The notes under the pieces were generated by a model. That model was given only the letters and a program-made list of their open reading frames with translations. It searched no databases and was not told the origin of the DNA. Shown piece by piece: positions 1 through 10,417 of a DNA stretch of 64,000 nucleotides (position 1 is its first letter; every line of letters starts with the position of its first letter). This DNA is from Diprion similis (Eukaryota; Arthropoda; Insecta; Hymenoptera; Diprionidae), in contig NC_060118.1 in assembly GCF_021155765.1 (NCBI RefSeq), positions 6,820,001 through 6,884,000 on the forward strand. The letters run 5' to 3'. A program made the position numbers and the translations under genes.

Positions 1-29
1 AGCCTTTGATTCCGTCTCCACTTCCTGGT

Positions 30-412
30 TACATGTATGGGGCATTCCATGCCAAATCGACCAGGGTTTGACCTTCGATCTCTTGGATTTTTTCAGCGGT
101 TTTTTAAATCGTTATGCAAACTCTGAAATGCATTGAAATTTATTTTGTTTGGTTTTTTTTGATTGATTTTTTTGTTTTACTTATAATTTTTGAAAACCAA
201 CATGTCTTTGGATGTGATTTAAAATCTGAAAAAATACTCCAAAATTTTTAGGCAGGTATCAAAATTTTTCAAAGACATGTTGGTTTTCAAAAATCATAAG
301 TAATACTAATTTGCTGGAAAAAAATCGGAGTGCTTTTCAGAACAACAGTATAAAAAATCCAACAGGACGAGGATCTAACTCTGGCCGATTTGGCATGGAA
401 TACCCCATGTAC
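30..412. repeat. Fold-back / MITE-like element with long imperfect inverted arms
   Basis: The outer left arm (about 31-75, core GGCATTCCATGCCAAATCG) pairs with the outer right arm (about 371-412, core CGATTTGGCATGGAATACC). A second inner pair is nearly perfect: 179-210, containing GAAAACCAACATGTCTTTG, pairs with 270-301, containing CAAAGACATGTTGGTTTTC. Almost the whole element is therefore one large palindrome with a loop of about 60 bp. It has no coding capacity. The structure is typical of a non-autonomous DNA transposon or fold-back element. I could not identify a target-site duplication, so the superfamily is unknown. Confidence 0.75.
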
Positions 413-614
413 TGAAATATCGTATCTTGTCGCGGTTTTCTTAATTTATATATTGTTTAGCTGCAAAGATTTCTTTAAAATACATAAAAGTCGAAAATCC
501 TAGAATTATAACTAACTGCTTGGATGTAAATGTTTCATTTCAAATCGCTTCAAAATTGTTATAAATCCGGTAGATTCCATCGATTTTACCCTTTATATAT
601 ATAACACTAGCTCG

Positions 615-823
615 TTTTATTCAGAAGACTGTATTTTTGTACAAAGTCATTGAAACAATTCTCCTTCTTGTTTCTAGTAGGTAATTCAATAATGCCATTG
701 ATTTTGGATTGAATAATCAATATCAGTATAAGGTTATAAAATTAGATATTCAACAACGGCAACCTGATAAAAATAAAAATATGCATTTCTGTGAATTTGA
801 AAAAAATAGCCTTCTGAATAAAA
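615..823. repeat. Short inverted repeat, possible small MITE
   Basis: TTTTATTCAGAAG at 615-627 is found inverted as CTTCTGAATAAAA at 811-823, and weaker pairing continues on both sides (CTCG/CGTT). The 180 bp between the arms is AT-rich and non-coding. It could be a small fold-back element or a chance 13-bp match in AT-rich DNA. Confidence 0.35.
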
Positions 824-1978
824 TGAACGTTCGTGGATGAAATCCAATGAATTATCTAACAGACTTTTAATTATTCCGATGCAGTTTGAAACAAAGCATG
901 GACGTCTATTCTAAGTCATTCTTAACAATTCCAGTATCTAATACTTTTGTACCTGTACTAAGATTCCATGTATATAAAAAAAAAAAGCTCTGCATAATTT
1001 AATTTTGCAAAAGACTAAATTTTTTATATAAAATTACCGATATCACAGAAATCATAAAAGAGAAGTTGTTATTGCAAAAATTCATTTCACAGAAAGAGAG
1101 ATTCTGATCATGATTATTAATTACAATTCGATGGAGGTATTATTATGCTGTAGAAAATGACTAGCGCTTACGTCTGCCCCAAGGTTGAACCAGGGCAATA
1201 ATAAACTATCACTATGACCATTACCATCTATTCTCAAATACTTTTACCAACTTGTTTATTTGGAATAATACATTATCAAATTTTAACATTATTGAAAACA
1301 ATACACTATACGTTTTTTGCGTATAATCTGCCCTAAAATTGCGTAATGACCTCTATATCTTTCTCTTAATCTTCAAGTATAATTAATCGAGATATATACT
1401 TACTAAATGCGGTTTCCTTTAAATACTTTTCATTTATACCAACCGTTCCACCGTAGACTAATTTCTACAAAAGAAACTTAAAATGTTGTGTATATTATAT
1501 CCGGTTTCATGGTTATCCTTGATCTTTAAAGAATTTTATTATTGCATAATAATTTCTACATAGATAAATTTAGCACATAAATTCGTCTGAGATGTAAAAA
1601 AAATATTTTTAAATAATACACACGTATAAATTATGCATAATATATTATATATGTATAAAATTATGTAATAGTTAAAAATACAACATGCAGTAAATCGGAA
1701 CAAGTTTAAAAATTTCAAATTATCAAGGTTACAGATTAAAAAAAATTAATCTTTAAAGTAATGTCCAATATTGATTTACTGAGATGTCAAGTATGCATAC
1801 TTTGAGTTCTCCTAAATATATTCCGTTTAAAATAACGAAATGATCGTCATGTAGAAATATGTATGAATTCAATATAGAAGCATCGATGAGTGAAGGAAAA
1901 AGAAAAAATGATTCAGTCGATAAATTCAACTAGCTTGCTAAAATTATTACACAAGAATTTCTATTTCTGTTTCATCAG
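824..1978. other. AT-rich non-coding DNA upstream of the first visible transporter exon
   Basis: I see no convincing exon, RNA gene or repeat here. The sequence is strongly AT-rich with long A and T runs. Because the exon at 1979 begins at a splice acceptor, this stretch is more likely intron than intergenic DNA. Confidence 0.5.
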
Positions 1979-4900
1979 AGTCTGCGAAAGGCAGAGAGGA
2001 GCGGACAGAGATGACGAGAGAGGAGAGGACGACGATGAGAATGAGAGTCCTCTGGGAAGATGGCCACATGCGCTGAGCCCAGCTTTAGCCTGTTTGGGAT
2101 GCACTCTTGGTCTCTTCAACATCAGTCGGTTCGCCATACTCAGCATACAGTTTGGAGGTACGGTTTGAATGAAAAGTTGAGACTCGAATCGAAGATGCAT
2201 TTAACAGTATATAGCTGAAAAAGTAGATCAATTTTGGAAATTCATACCTAAATGACCAGCCCGTTTTTTGTTTTTATACAGCACGATTCTGTGTATCCTT
2301 ATTTGGATGTACTGTAAAAGTTTTACACCTTCCAAAGTACAGATAAAACCTTTCGAGTCTAGAAATTGTTATTAGATTTGTCGGCGTCTTTTGATAACGA
2401 CAAATTATAACTGATTCAACGCTTTGTTTGTTTACAGCCAACTTCATCGTCCAGTTTTTGGTCCTGTCTCTTGTGCTTGGAATCCCATTATTCACACTCC
2501 AAGTATGTTTGGGTCAGAGATTAGCTGCAGGAGCTGTAGATATGTGGAAGATCTCGCCACTATTTCAAGGCGTCGGAATAGCACTGCTAACTGCTCAGGC
2601 TTTCATTGGTATATACAGCATTGTCGGTGTCTCATGGATGTTTGTTTACTTCAGGTAAAAACCCCAGAAATCATATAGAAGAAACTTGTTTCACCAGGAT
2701 ATTATGAAGCGACTTATTTCTCCGCTATGCATTAATTATTTCCATATCTTTATTTGCAGGGATTCATTCATCACGAAGCAAGACAGGTATCGATGGGCTG
2801 AGCCGTTTTTGCTGTATCGAGACGACACGAAACCAACGCATAATACAACTCCTTACAAGCTACACGAAACGGTTCCTGACTATTTCAGCGGCGCAGTACT
2901 TCAAAGGCATCACTTAAACGAGCCTGATAACGGAGTTGTGACGCTGAAGTTCCAGGTCGCATTTAACCTAGCTGTAGTGTGGATGATAGTGTTTGTCTCG
3001 CTTAGCAAAGGTGGGTACAGATGATATTCGTAACAATATTCGTTCTTAATCTTCAAAGATCTTCGAATGTTGACAGTTCTCATTGATTATGTTTAAGGTT
3101 TAAGATCCTACGGCAAAGTTGTCTACGTTTTTACCCTAGTACCGGTATTTGGCACTTTGGTACTTTGCGCCAAGCTATTGGGACTGACGCCGACTGGTTC
3201 GATTCATCAACTTTTTCCAGAGACGGATTGGAGCGAGTTTTTCATCAACGGTAAATCGTGGATGGCTGCTTCTACCGAAGTCTTCCTCACTTGGGGATTA
3301 TTCGGAGCCGCTGCGATGCAGGTATGTGACATTCATTGTTTTCATCATTCAATTAAGCCTTGCTTTGAAGAAGCGAATTGATTTGAATAATCTCTGGTTA
3401 CAGATCTACAGTCATGATTTAAATTTCTCATTGTTGATGAGCGCTTCTTTTTTATCCAAGGCGAATTCCCAGCTTTTATGTATATTCGAAAATACAACAA
3501 CCTTAAGATAATGCTAATTAAGAACTTCTTAAATTTACAGATTGCCGCTCACAACAAACATAAGCATCTTCTTCAACGAGATACGAGTCTGGTGGTCGTT
3601 TTGACCTTTGTTGTTCTTCTACTGTCCGCTTTTTTAGCAAATACTTGCGTTCAAATCCTCAGGCATCACAAATACATTTATACAACGAGTTCTTTTGGTA
3701 CGTAATGACATCGAGTATCTAAAAATCTATCGACCTTACAATTAGATAGACTTTAAATTGTTAGTCTTCCTTTGCTATACGTTACACAGATAATTTTATC
3801 CAGGAAAATGATTTCAGATAACTTCACCTTGCAAACCTTTATCTTATTAGAGATAATGCGAGACAGATTTATTTTTCACCTCCGCCTAGATGAGTTTCCT
3901 ATTTATCTTCATATTTTTTTGTGGTATAAAGATAAGATACACTGCTTACCAAAACACGTAATACAAAAGCCATTCGGATCAATCAAAACTCTGCTATAAT
4001 TTTTCAAATTAAATAATCCTTTACAAACGTATTTTTACAAGAAACTTGTAGCCATCTATTGACACTTGTGAAAACTATTGCTTGGGCCGAAAAAACATAT
4101 ATTATTTTCGAGGTAGTAAAAATAAAAGATTTTCTTACTTAAACCAAATTTTACTTGATCTCGCAAAATCTTTTCCTACCTCAAAAAAAAAAGGAGAGAA
4201 AAAAAAATTATTTGCTGCCACAACATAGTTTATCAACCAAATAAGAAAAGTTTGGTTGAACCAACAATCCCTTTTTCTCAGTTTATCAACAATATTCCTG
4301 TTTTTAACGGTATCGTTTCGATAATTTAGATGCATGTAGGAATGAACTTATCTTTTATACAGATAATCGCATCGCAAACTATTTTTAATCTAATACAGAT
4401 TAATTCGTACGTGAATCATCTTATTTTCATGTAGATAATAATACTCACTATCTCGTACAACACTATATTTTAATTTTGACTTTGTTCATTGTAGAAAGCA
4501 TATCAGGTTACACCTTTATGCATCTGGCCAACCAGCCGGCTCATCGAGGTCAACTCAGCCCCCCTGAGAGATATATGAATCACGCCTCATTTCTCGCTGG
4601 TCAACGAGTCATCAGACACGGAGCAAATCTAAGCGCCGAATCTGGTTATCAAGTATTAAGACTGGCCACGGAATTGGTACCGGCTACTTTGGCTCTCCTG
4701 GGATCTGAACAAGTCTCTCCATTTTGGGCTGTTTTATTTTACTTCATACTGATCCTGTTTGGAATAGCGCAGCAGGTGGTTAAACGCATTAAACTAACAA
4801 ATTCATTATGTAGCTTCTAATGAAAGCATAAGACCTTCTACATCCTGTTCTAATATTTTCTTCCGTTGAAAATGATCTAACTCGATAAGAACTTCTAATG

Positions 4901-7900
4901 CACTGAGTATCGAACCGTTGCGTTTTTTGACCCACTTCAAAAACATCTGTCTATTACAGAATGTTACACACTGTTGCGCAATAACCACTTGTGTTTGGTA
5001 ACTTACTATTGTATTATTCACCTTTCAGCTTGCTATATGGCATTGCGTTATAACTGGGATAATGGCCATCAATGCAAAGACCATGAAATTGTGGGAGACA
5101 ACAATCACCTTCTTCAGCTGTGCTTGTGGATACATTTTAGGACTCCCAATGGCCACAGAGGTGAGTTCATTTATTTCGTATGGGAAGTCGATTTGTTGAG
5201 AAACTTTAAAGTCTAGAAACCGAACATATTATGGCTATACAATATTGTTGTATCCATTTTTTATATCATTTTGATTTGCAATTTTTACCTGAAAGCACGT
5301 TGAATCTTTTTTGAAAAGACTTTTTCTTTTATCCCGCGTGCATTATTCATCAGTATATTAATAATTGACAAAGTATGACGTAAGACTTTAATATTCGATC
5401 AATGAATTAGTTAAAAAGTTGAGTCACAGATCCCAAACACGTTTCTTGTGGTTGAAATATTGTGTTTATCTACGCGTATAGTTACGTAATCACGTAAGTT
5501 TGATCAAGATTGGGGGAAGTCTTATCAGGTGTTATCATTATCATTTATAACACGACGATATCGTTATGACGTGTCGCCTCTCACAGTTGTGGTAGATTTG
5601 AAACTCGTTATTTGGCTTTAGTCACTACGTTAATCGAAAATGAGTAGCAACGTGAATTATATCACTCGTCGAAGTGTGCCCTGTTACTTCTGCAGTGAAT
5701 TTATCGAAGAGAGATATTTACCTGAGCATGTTAAACATTGCGGTGCTGTACTAGAGGAATGTCCTGACAAATGTGGAGCTTATATACCAAGATGTAATGT
5801 GAAGGCACATCGTGCTCAGTGTAGTAGTAGGAAAAGTAAAAAGATGAGCAAGTCGGATGAAATGCAGTTACCCGTGCCAACTGATTCGGTATGGAAAGAA
5901 AGAGTTATGTCTGTACTGAATATGATGCGGTCTACGATTGCAGATGGTAAAAAAGAGCAAAAAGAATTGGAGGCAAGGATTGCGCAAAGTTTGGAAACGC
6001 TGCGTTCTAAGGAGGCAGCCTTAGAAACGTTGAGAATTCGTTTATCCGAAGCAAGCACTGATAATCGCCAGGCTAATGACGATATAAATTTTCGTATAAG
6101 TAGACTAGAGCAAAGCTTTACTCACATTGACGAACAAACGAGTTTGAATTTCGAACAAGTCTACGATCAGCTAAACATGCTCCAAAGCCGATTGACTGAT
6201 AGTGAAATTGAACGAAAAACAGCAATGAAGGAATGGCATGCAGAACTGGAAGGATTCAAAAACTTTTTGTCGGAGGAAAATGCAATGATCAGTGTAGTTT
6301 GGCACGAACAATTGAAACAGATTCATGATTTGAAACTGGAGCTCGAAATGAGATGTAAAGCGTCCAAGGAACTGGTTAAATCTCACGATATTTTGGCAGA
6401 GAAAATGGATATTCTTGTCGACGAAATGAGGAAGCATTCCGAAGCCATTAAGAACCAAGTTGCCGAAACAAAGGCGTTGAAGTTTCAGTTGAAGGAACAC
6501 GTAAACTACGTTGAAGACACGATGAAGGAAGTCATGAGTCAAAATTCAGCCCAAAGTATGAACTGCCCATGCGTCACAGAAGAATATTTCCAACCAGTGC
6601 CGAGCAACGGTCGTCTGTTGTGGCGAATTGATAGGTACAAGGAAAAAATGACGGATGCTAAAGAAAATGACACCCTACTTTGTAGTCCAATATTTTACAA
6701 TAAAGAATACGGATACACACTAAGAGTTGAATTGTTTCTGAATGGAAAAGGACAGTGGAAAGAAAGACACATAATCGGTTGTCTGCGAGTCTTGGAAGGA
6801 AAGTGGGATGCTCTGCTGGATTGGCCGTGCATTCTTCAAGCTACCATTATCTTAAGAGATCAAGAAAATCCAGCTAATAATGTGAGAAAAACCTTGAAAG
6901 TCAAAAGACAAGATGCTAGCGAGGATTCCAACAAGCTCGACAAGGATTCTGGAATGTACATGTTCATACCTCACACCAAGTTAACGAGATATGATGGCTT
7001 TACCAAGAACAATGTTATGTTCTTAGACATTCAAGTCAAGGACTTCAAGATTGGTGGTTCGATGGTATCTCTGCTATCGTAAATCAACTGAATTTGGAAG
7101 TCTCAAGTTCACCAATTCTCATTCACTGTGTAATATAACATTCTCCGAAAGTTCATCAGGAAAGAGTCATCGTTTATATATCACAGTAAATTAGTTTTCA
7201 GCGGATCAATTACAATCAATCCTCTCTTTAAACTTTAATTAATAAACTGCATGTGTTCAAAAGTGTTATTATAACTGGCACAGGTAAACATCACTATAGT
7301 TATGGGTTTTTCCTCGTCAACTGAACTGCTCAGTAGTAACAAGATACTTGAGTTTTTTCAGTTGGTAATTCTTTATTTGAAGTATTTTTATTTATCTAAG
7401 CGCAAAGATTATACAAGATACTGAAAAATTATTTGAGTAACAATAAAATCCTTGGATTGGTTTGTTTTAATCTGTTTACCATTCCATCAGAAATAGAAAA
7501 ACTGCATGTAAATACTTAACAAATATTTATTCATGCAATCGACAAGAAAGTAATGAATTTTACAGTGTCAAACTGGGCAAAAATGTTTGTTTTCTGCAGT
7601 GTTCGCTAAATTGCGACAATTTCAATAGTGACCTTGCGTTTTTTTGACGTATATGTATTCCGAAAAAATTTTATTTATCAAATAATTGGGTTCGAGATTC
7701 GAAGAGAAAAATTATAGGCAGTGTTTTCTACTACAAATCCTATGAAAAATCTAGTTTAATTCACGAAGACATTCCTGTATATCGAAATGCTTAAATTGTA
7801 GTCACCAATGATTGGAATAAGGTTGAAATACGTAACGTGAATGTAACGATACGCATTTTTAAAAAAAATCGTTATTTTGCATTTGGGAATTATTTAAAAT

Positions 7901-10417
7901 TCAGTAATATACTAAAAGTGATATTCAGTAATACAACGATACAACAAAGGGTAATCGTATTTTACAAACTCGTCGCCTTCTAAGGAATCCTAAAGTTACA
8001 GAGCGATATCCCTTATCAAAACCAATATGGCAGTTAATGTTACTGATTTCAATCTTAATTATTAAACTCATTTCCTTTCCTTTCATGTCGATTTTGATTA
8101 TTTACTTTCAGTTTGGTATCTACGTCGTTTACTATCTGGACTACACAGTTGGTGGTGCCTGGTGGATAATGGTTTTGTATCTGGTTGAGGTTGGCGCAGT
8201 TTTTGCAGTTAGAGGACGGCCACATACAGGTGAAGCTGTAGTTGCTGAACTTTTTCCACCATCCGGAAGGTGTCTCAGACATTGGGCCGGACCACTTTTG
8301 TCCTTCACTTGGAACGTTGTACTACCTGTTGCACTCATGGTACTAAATAGTCTGTTCAATTCGTGCAGAAAGCTGAAAAATTGGGTGAATTTTGAGAAGC
8401 AATATCTCAACAGCTACTTATCCGATTCGATTGAGTTTTGTTTTACTCAATGGTGTGTAGATCCAGCTTTATACAGTCAATTAGTAAGAAGAATTGCTGG
8501 AAGTGAAAACCGACTGAATCGATTTACTTCAAATTTGGTGATAGTAGTCTTGTGTAGTTTATCAGCTTTGCTTCAATCCGAATTCTTTCTTTCTTCCTTC
8601 AACAAAGTGGCAACCATTCGAATTTATAATTCCATTCTTCTTCCAAAATTTTCAACTTTTTTCCATCCAATTAACAGGAAGGAAATATAATGATCAGAAA
8701 AGAGTGGTGGCATAAAAGATAAACTATCATAGTATACTGACTCCAAAATCGAAGTAATCCGATTAAGCCGTTTCTGAAATATCGTGGGTACCGCAAAATA
8801 TATCACGGAGCAATGAGTCAATGCTTCGTATCAATTGATTCTAATAAAAAAAATACATCAACGAAGCTCGATCTAAATATTTTCAAATAAAATTAACACC
8901 CATGGAATTGAATATTTGGTTTTCGAGATGTAAATTCTCGATATTCACCATATTAAATGTACTTAATTCATTTGGTTTTATAATATAAACTTTAAGGAGA
9001 TGTTTCAGAAATAATTGTTTAAAAATTTTTCAGGTTCTCAGTATCATGATATTCAAGAGTAGCGGCTTTCGAGACTTGTACACTTATCGTAGAACCAGTA
9101 AAGACTACTGGGCTGTCTGGACAAGACAACTTGGCGCAGCCATTCAGCTCATACCAATATTGATGATACCGATCGTTGCTATTATTCAAACGTGTCGATA
9201 CCTGAATAGCGGACCTCCTGACATATTGGATGTAAGGATTTGAGTGAATTTTATCGTTTTAATAGAGTTACAACATTTTTGATTCCACTTGAGTATATTT
9301 TACATAAAAGAACTATAGACTGGTTGCGAGACCTTACATTACTATTAGCAGTCATTATCTGGTAAACCTAATGAATTTCAAATCAGTTCCATTTCAAACA
9401 CTACTTAAATAGAAGATTTTTCTTTCTCACGCAAACGATAGAACGAACAAGTGGAAGTTAATGTAAGTCACTGCGCTCAATGCAACGGAGTAAGTGTAAG
9501 TTATTGCGTACATAGTGCATGCGTTAGTGTATTCGTTTTAGTATATCGCACGTTGAATTCACTCACCTTAGAACTATTTAACGAACATTGATCGATTATT
9601 CCAGAGAATTCAACTACTGTACAGGCCCTCCCTAGAACCAGAAGATGCAGCCGATGCCCAAACACAAGTGGGAAATGAAACAACAACAAGTCTCCACGGT
9701 AATGGAGTCTTACCGTCAACAACAGATGTGCCTTTTGAAGATCCTCCACCCAAGTACACGCCTCCGCCGAGTTACACGACAGCCACCGGAGCCAGAATAG
9801 CAAAAATGTTACGTCAAAGTTTCAGAAGAAGCGTCAGAAGAATAGCAAACGTCTTGGGGGAAAGCAGCACTCCGAGGTCGAGACCGGCGCTGCAGCCTCC
9901 ACCACCAGACTATGCGACTGTCTTGGTTGAAATGAACCAAGGAATACCGTCTCGGGACATATCGATAATAGTTACAGAGGCTGGACCTGATGTAACGGAC
10001 ACAGGAAATGGACGGCATAACGCTTTGGACAGGCACAGGCCGAACACGATAGACAGAACGATGAGGATAAGTACGATAGACAGAACGGCTAGCGAACGTA
10101 ATCATTCGACGATGGACAGAAGTCGGAGGTCGCAGCCAAGCAATGGTAGTTCTAATTTGACGGCTGCTGACGTCGCCAATTTGTTGCGCAGCAGTATCAG
10201 GAGGGGTGCTTCTAGAAATAATCAATCTTTGCATAGAAGTTTTGCTAGCAATGCACCAACGGCCGCAGTATCGATTGAAAATTTAGTCGAAGCAGCCGCA
10301 CCGATTGGTCAAGATTCATTGGTTCTTCCTAAAGATGAGTCTCTAGTCCTCGAGCGAGATGGAAATGACGATAAAAAGACTGTCAATGAAACGGAAAATA
10401 CCGCTACTGTGATATAG
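1979..10417 (+). CDS. bdg: SLC6-family transporter, bedraggled-like (5'-partial, 10 exons)
   Basis: Exons at 1979-2157, 2438-2654, 2760-3010, 3098-3321, 3541-3697, 4495-4775, 5029-5160, 8112-8339, 9034-9231 and 9605-10417 join in frame through GT-AG sites to about 893 residues ending at TAG. The first exon follows an acceptor (TTTCATCAG) and needs two bases from an earlier exon, so the N-terminus is missing. After an acidic stretch the protein enters TM1 (GLFNISRFA), the SLC6 core signature, then many hydrophobic segments typical of the 12-TM neurotransmitter:sodium symporter fold. The motifs MWKISPLFQGVGIAL and WGLFGAAAMQIAAHNKHK fit the family. The long hydrophilic C-tail (exon 10) holds three PPxY motifs. 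The family moves amino acids or amines with Na+/Cl-, but bedraggled is an orphan member with no known substrate. The assignment to bdg is from recognition, not a search; the SLC6 family call is much safer than the orthologue call. Confidence 0.8.
5640..7082 (+). CDS. TRAF-like protein: zinc finger, coiled coil, MATH/TRAF-C (intronless, nested gene)
   Basis: A single uninterrupted 480-codon frame, same strand as and inside the 5161-8111 intron of the transporter. Residues 15-61 carry two zinc-binding groups: C15, C18, H30, C34, and the TRAF-type C41, C45, H57, C61. Residues about 90-310 are charged and heptad-like, consistent with a coiled coil. From about 320 the protein is a MATH/TRAF-C domain, seen in LLWRIDRY, GYTLRVELFLNGKGQW and GKWDALLDWP. 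No RING is present upstream of the fingers. TRAF proteins trimerise through the coiled coil and couple receptors to NF-kB/JNK signalling; a RING-less member would act as an adaptor rather than a ubiquitin ligase. A polyadenylation signal (AATAAA, 7241-7246) follows the stop. The absence of introns suggests a retrocopy that stayed functional. The orthologue within the TRAF family is not resolved. Confidence 0.88.
   Translation: MSSNVNYITRRSVPCYFCSEFIEERYLPEHVKHCGAVLEECPDKCGAYIPRCNVKAHRAQCSSRKSKKMSKSDEMQLPVPTDSVWKERVMSVLNMMRSTIADGKKEQKELEARIAQSLETLRSKEAALETLRIRLSEASTDNRQANDDINFRISRLEQSFTHIDEQTSLNFEQVYDQLNMLQSRLTDSEIERKTAMKEWHAELEGFKNFLSEENAMISVVWHEQLKQIHDLKLELEMRCKASKELVKSHDILAEKMDILVDEMRKHSEAIKNQVAETKALKFQLKEHVNYVEDTMKEVMSQNSAQSMNCPCVTEEYFQPVPSNGRLLWRIDRYKEKMTDAKENDTLLCSPIFYNKEYGYTLRVELFLNGKGQWKERHIIGCLRVLEGKWDALLDWPCILQATIILRDQENPANNVRKTLKVKRQDASEDSNKLDKDSGMYMFIPHTKLTRYDGFTKNNVMFLDIQVKDFKIGGSMVSLLS
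7241..7246 (+). terminator. Polyadenylation signal of the TRAF-like gene
   Basis: A canonical AATAAA hexamer 159 bp after the stop codon, followed by T/G-rich sequence. It would end the nested transcript inside the host intron. Inferred from sequence only. Confidence 0.5.
9746..9913 (+). other. Three PPxY motifs in the cytoplasmic C-tail of the transporter
   Basis: In frame within exon 10: PPKY at 9746-9757, PPSY at 9764-9775 and PPDY at 9902-9913. PPxY is the ligand for WW domains, best known from Nedd4-family ubiquitin ligases that control transporter endocytosis. The motifs are seen directly; the binding is inference. Confidence 0.7.

Noticed and set aside
1890..2168. Start codon at 1890 for the transporter
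   Set aside because: The frame upstream of 1979 is low-complexity and a good acceptor (TTTCATCAG) precedes 1979, so an upstream exon is more likely than a start here.
6171..6542. 123-codon minus-strand frame inside the TRAF-like gene
   Set aside because: It is antisense to the coiled-coil coding region and is explained by codon bias of the real gene.
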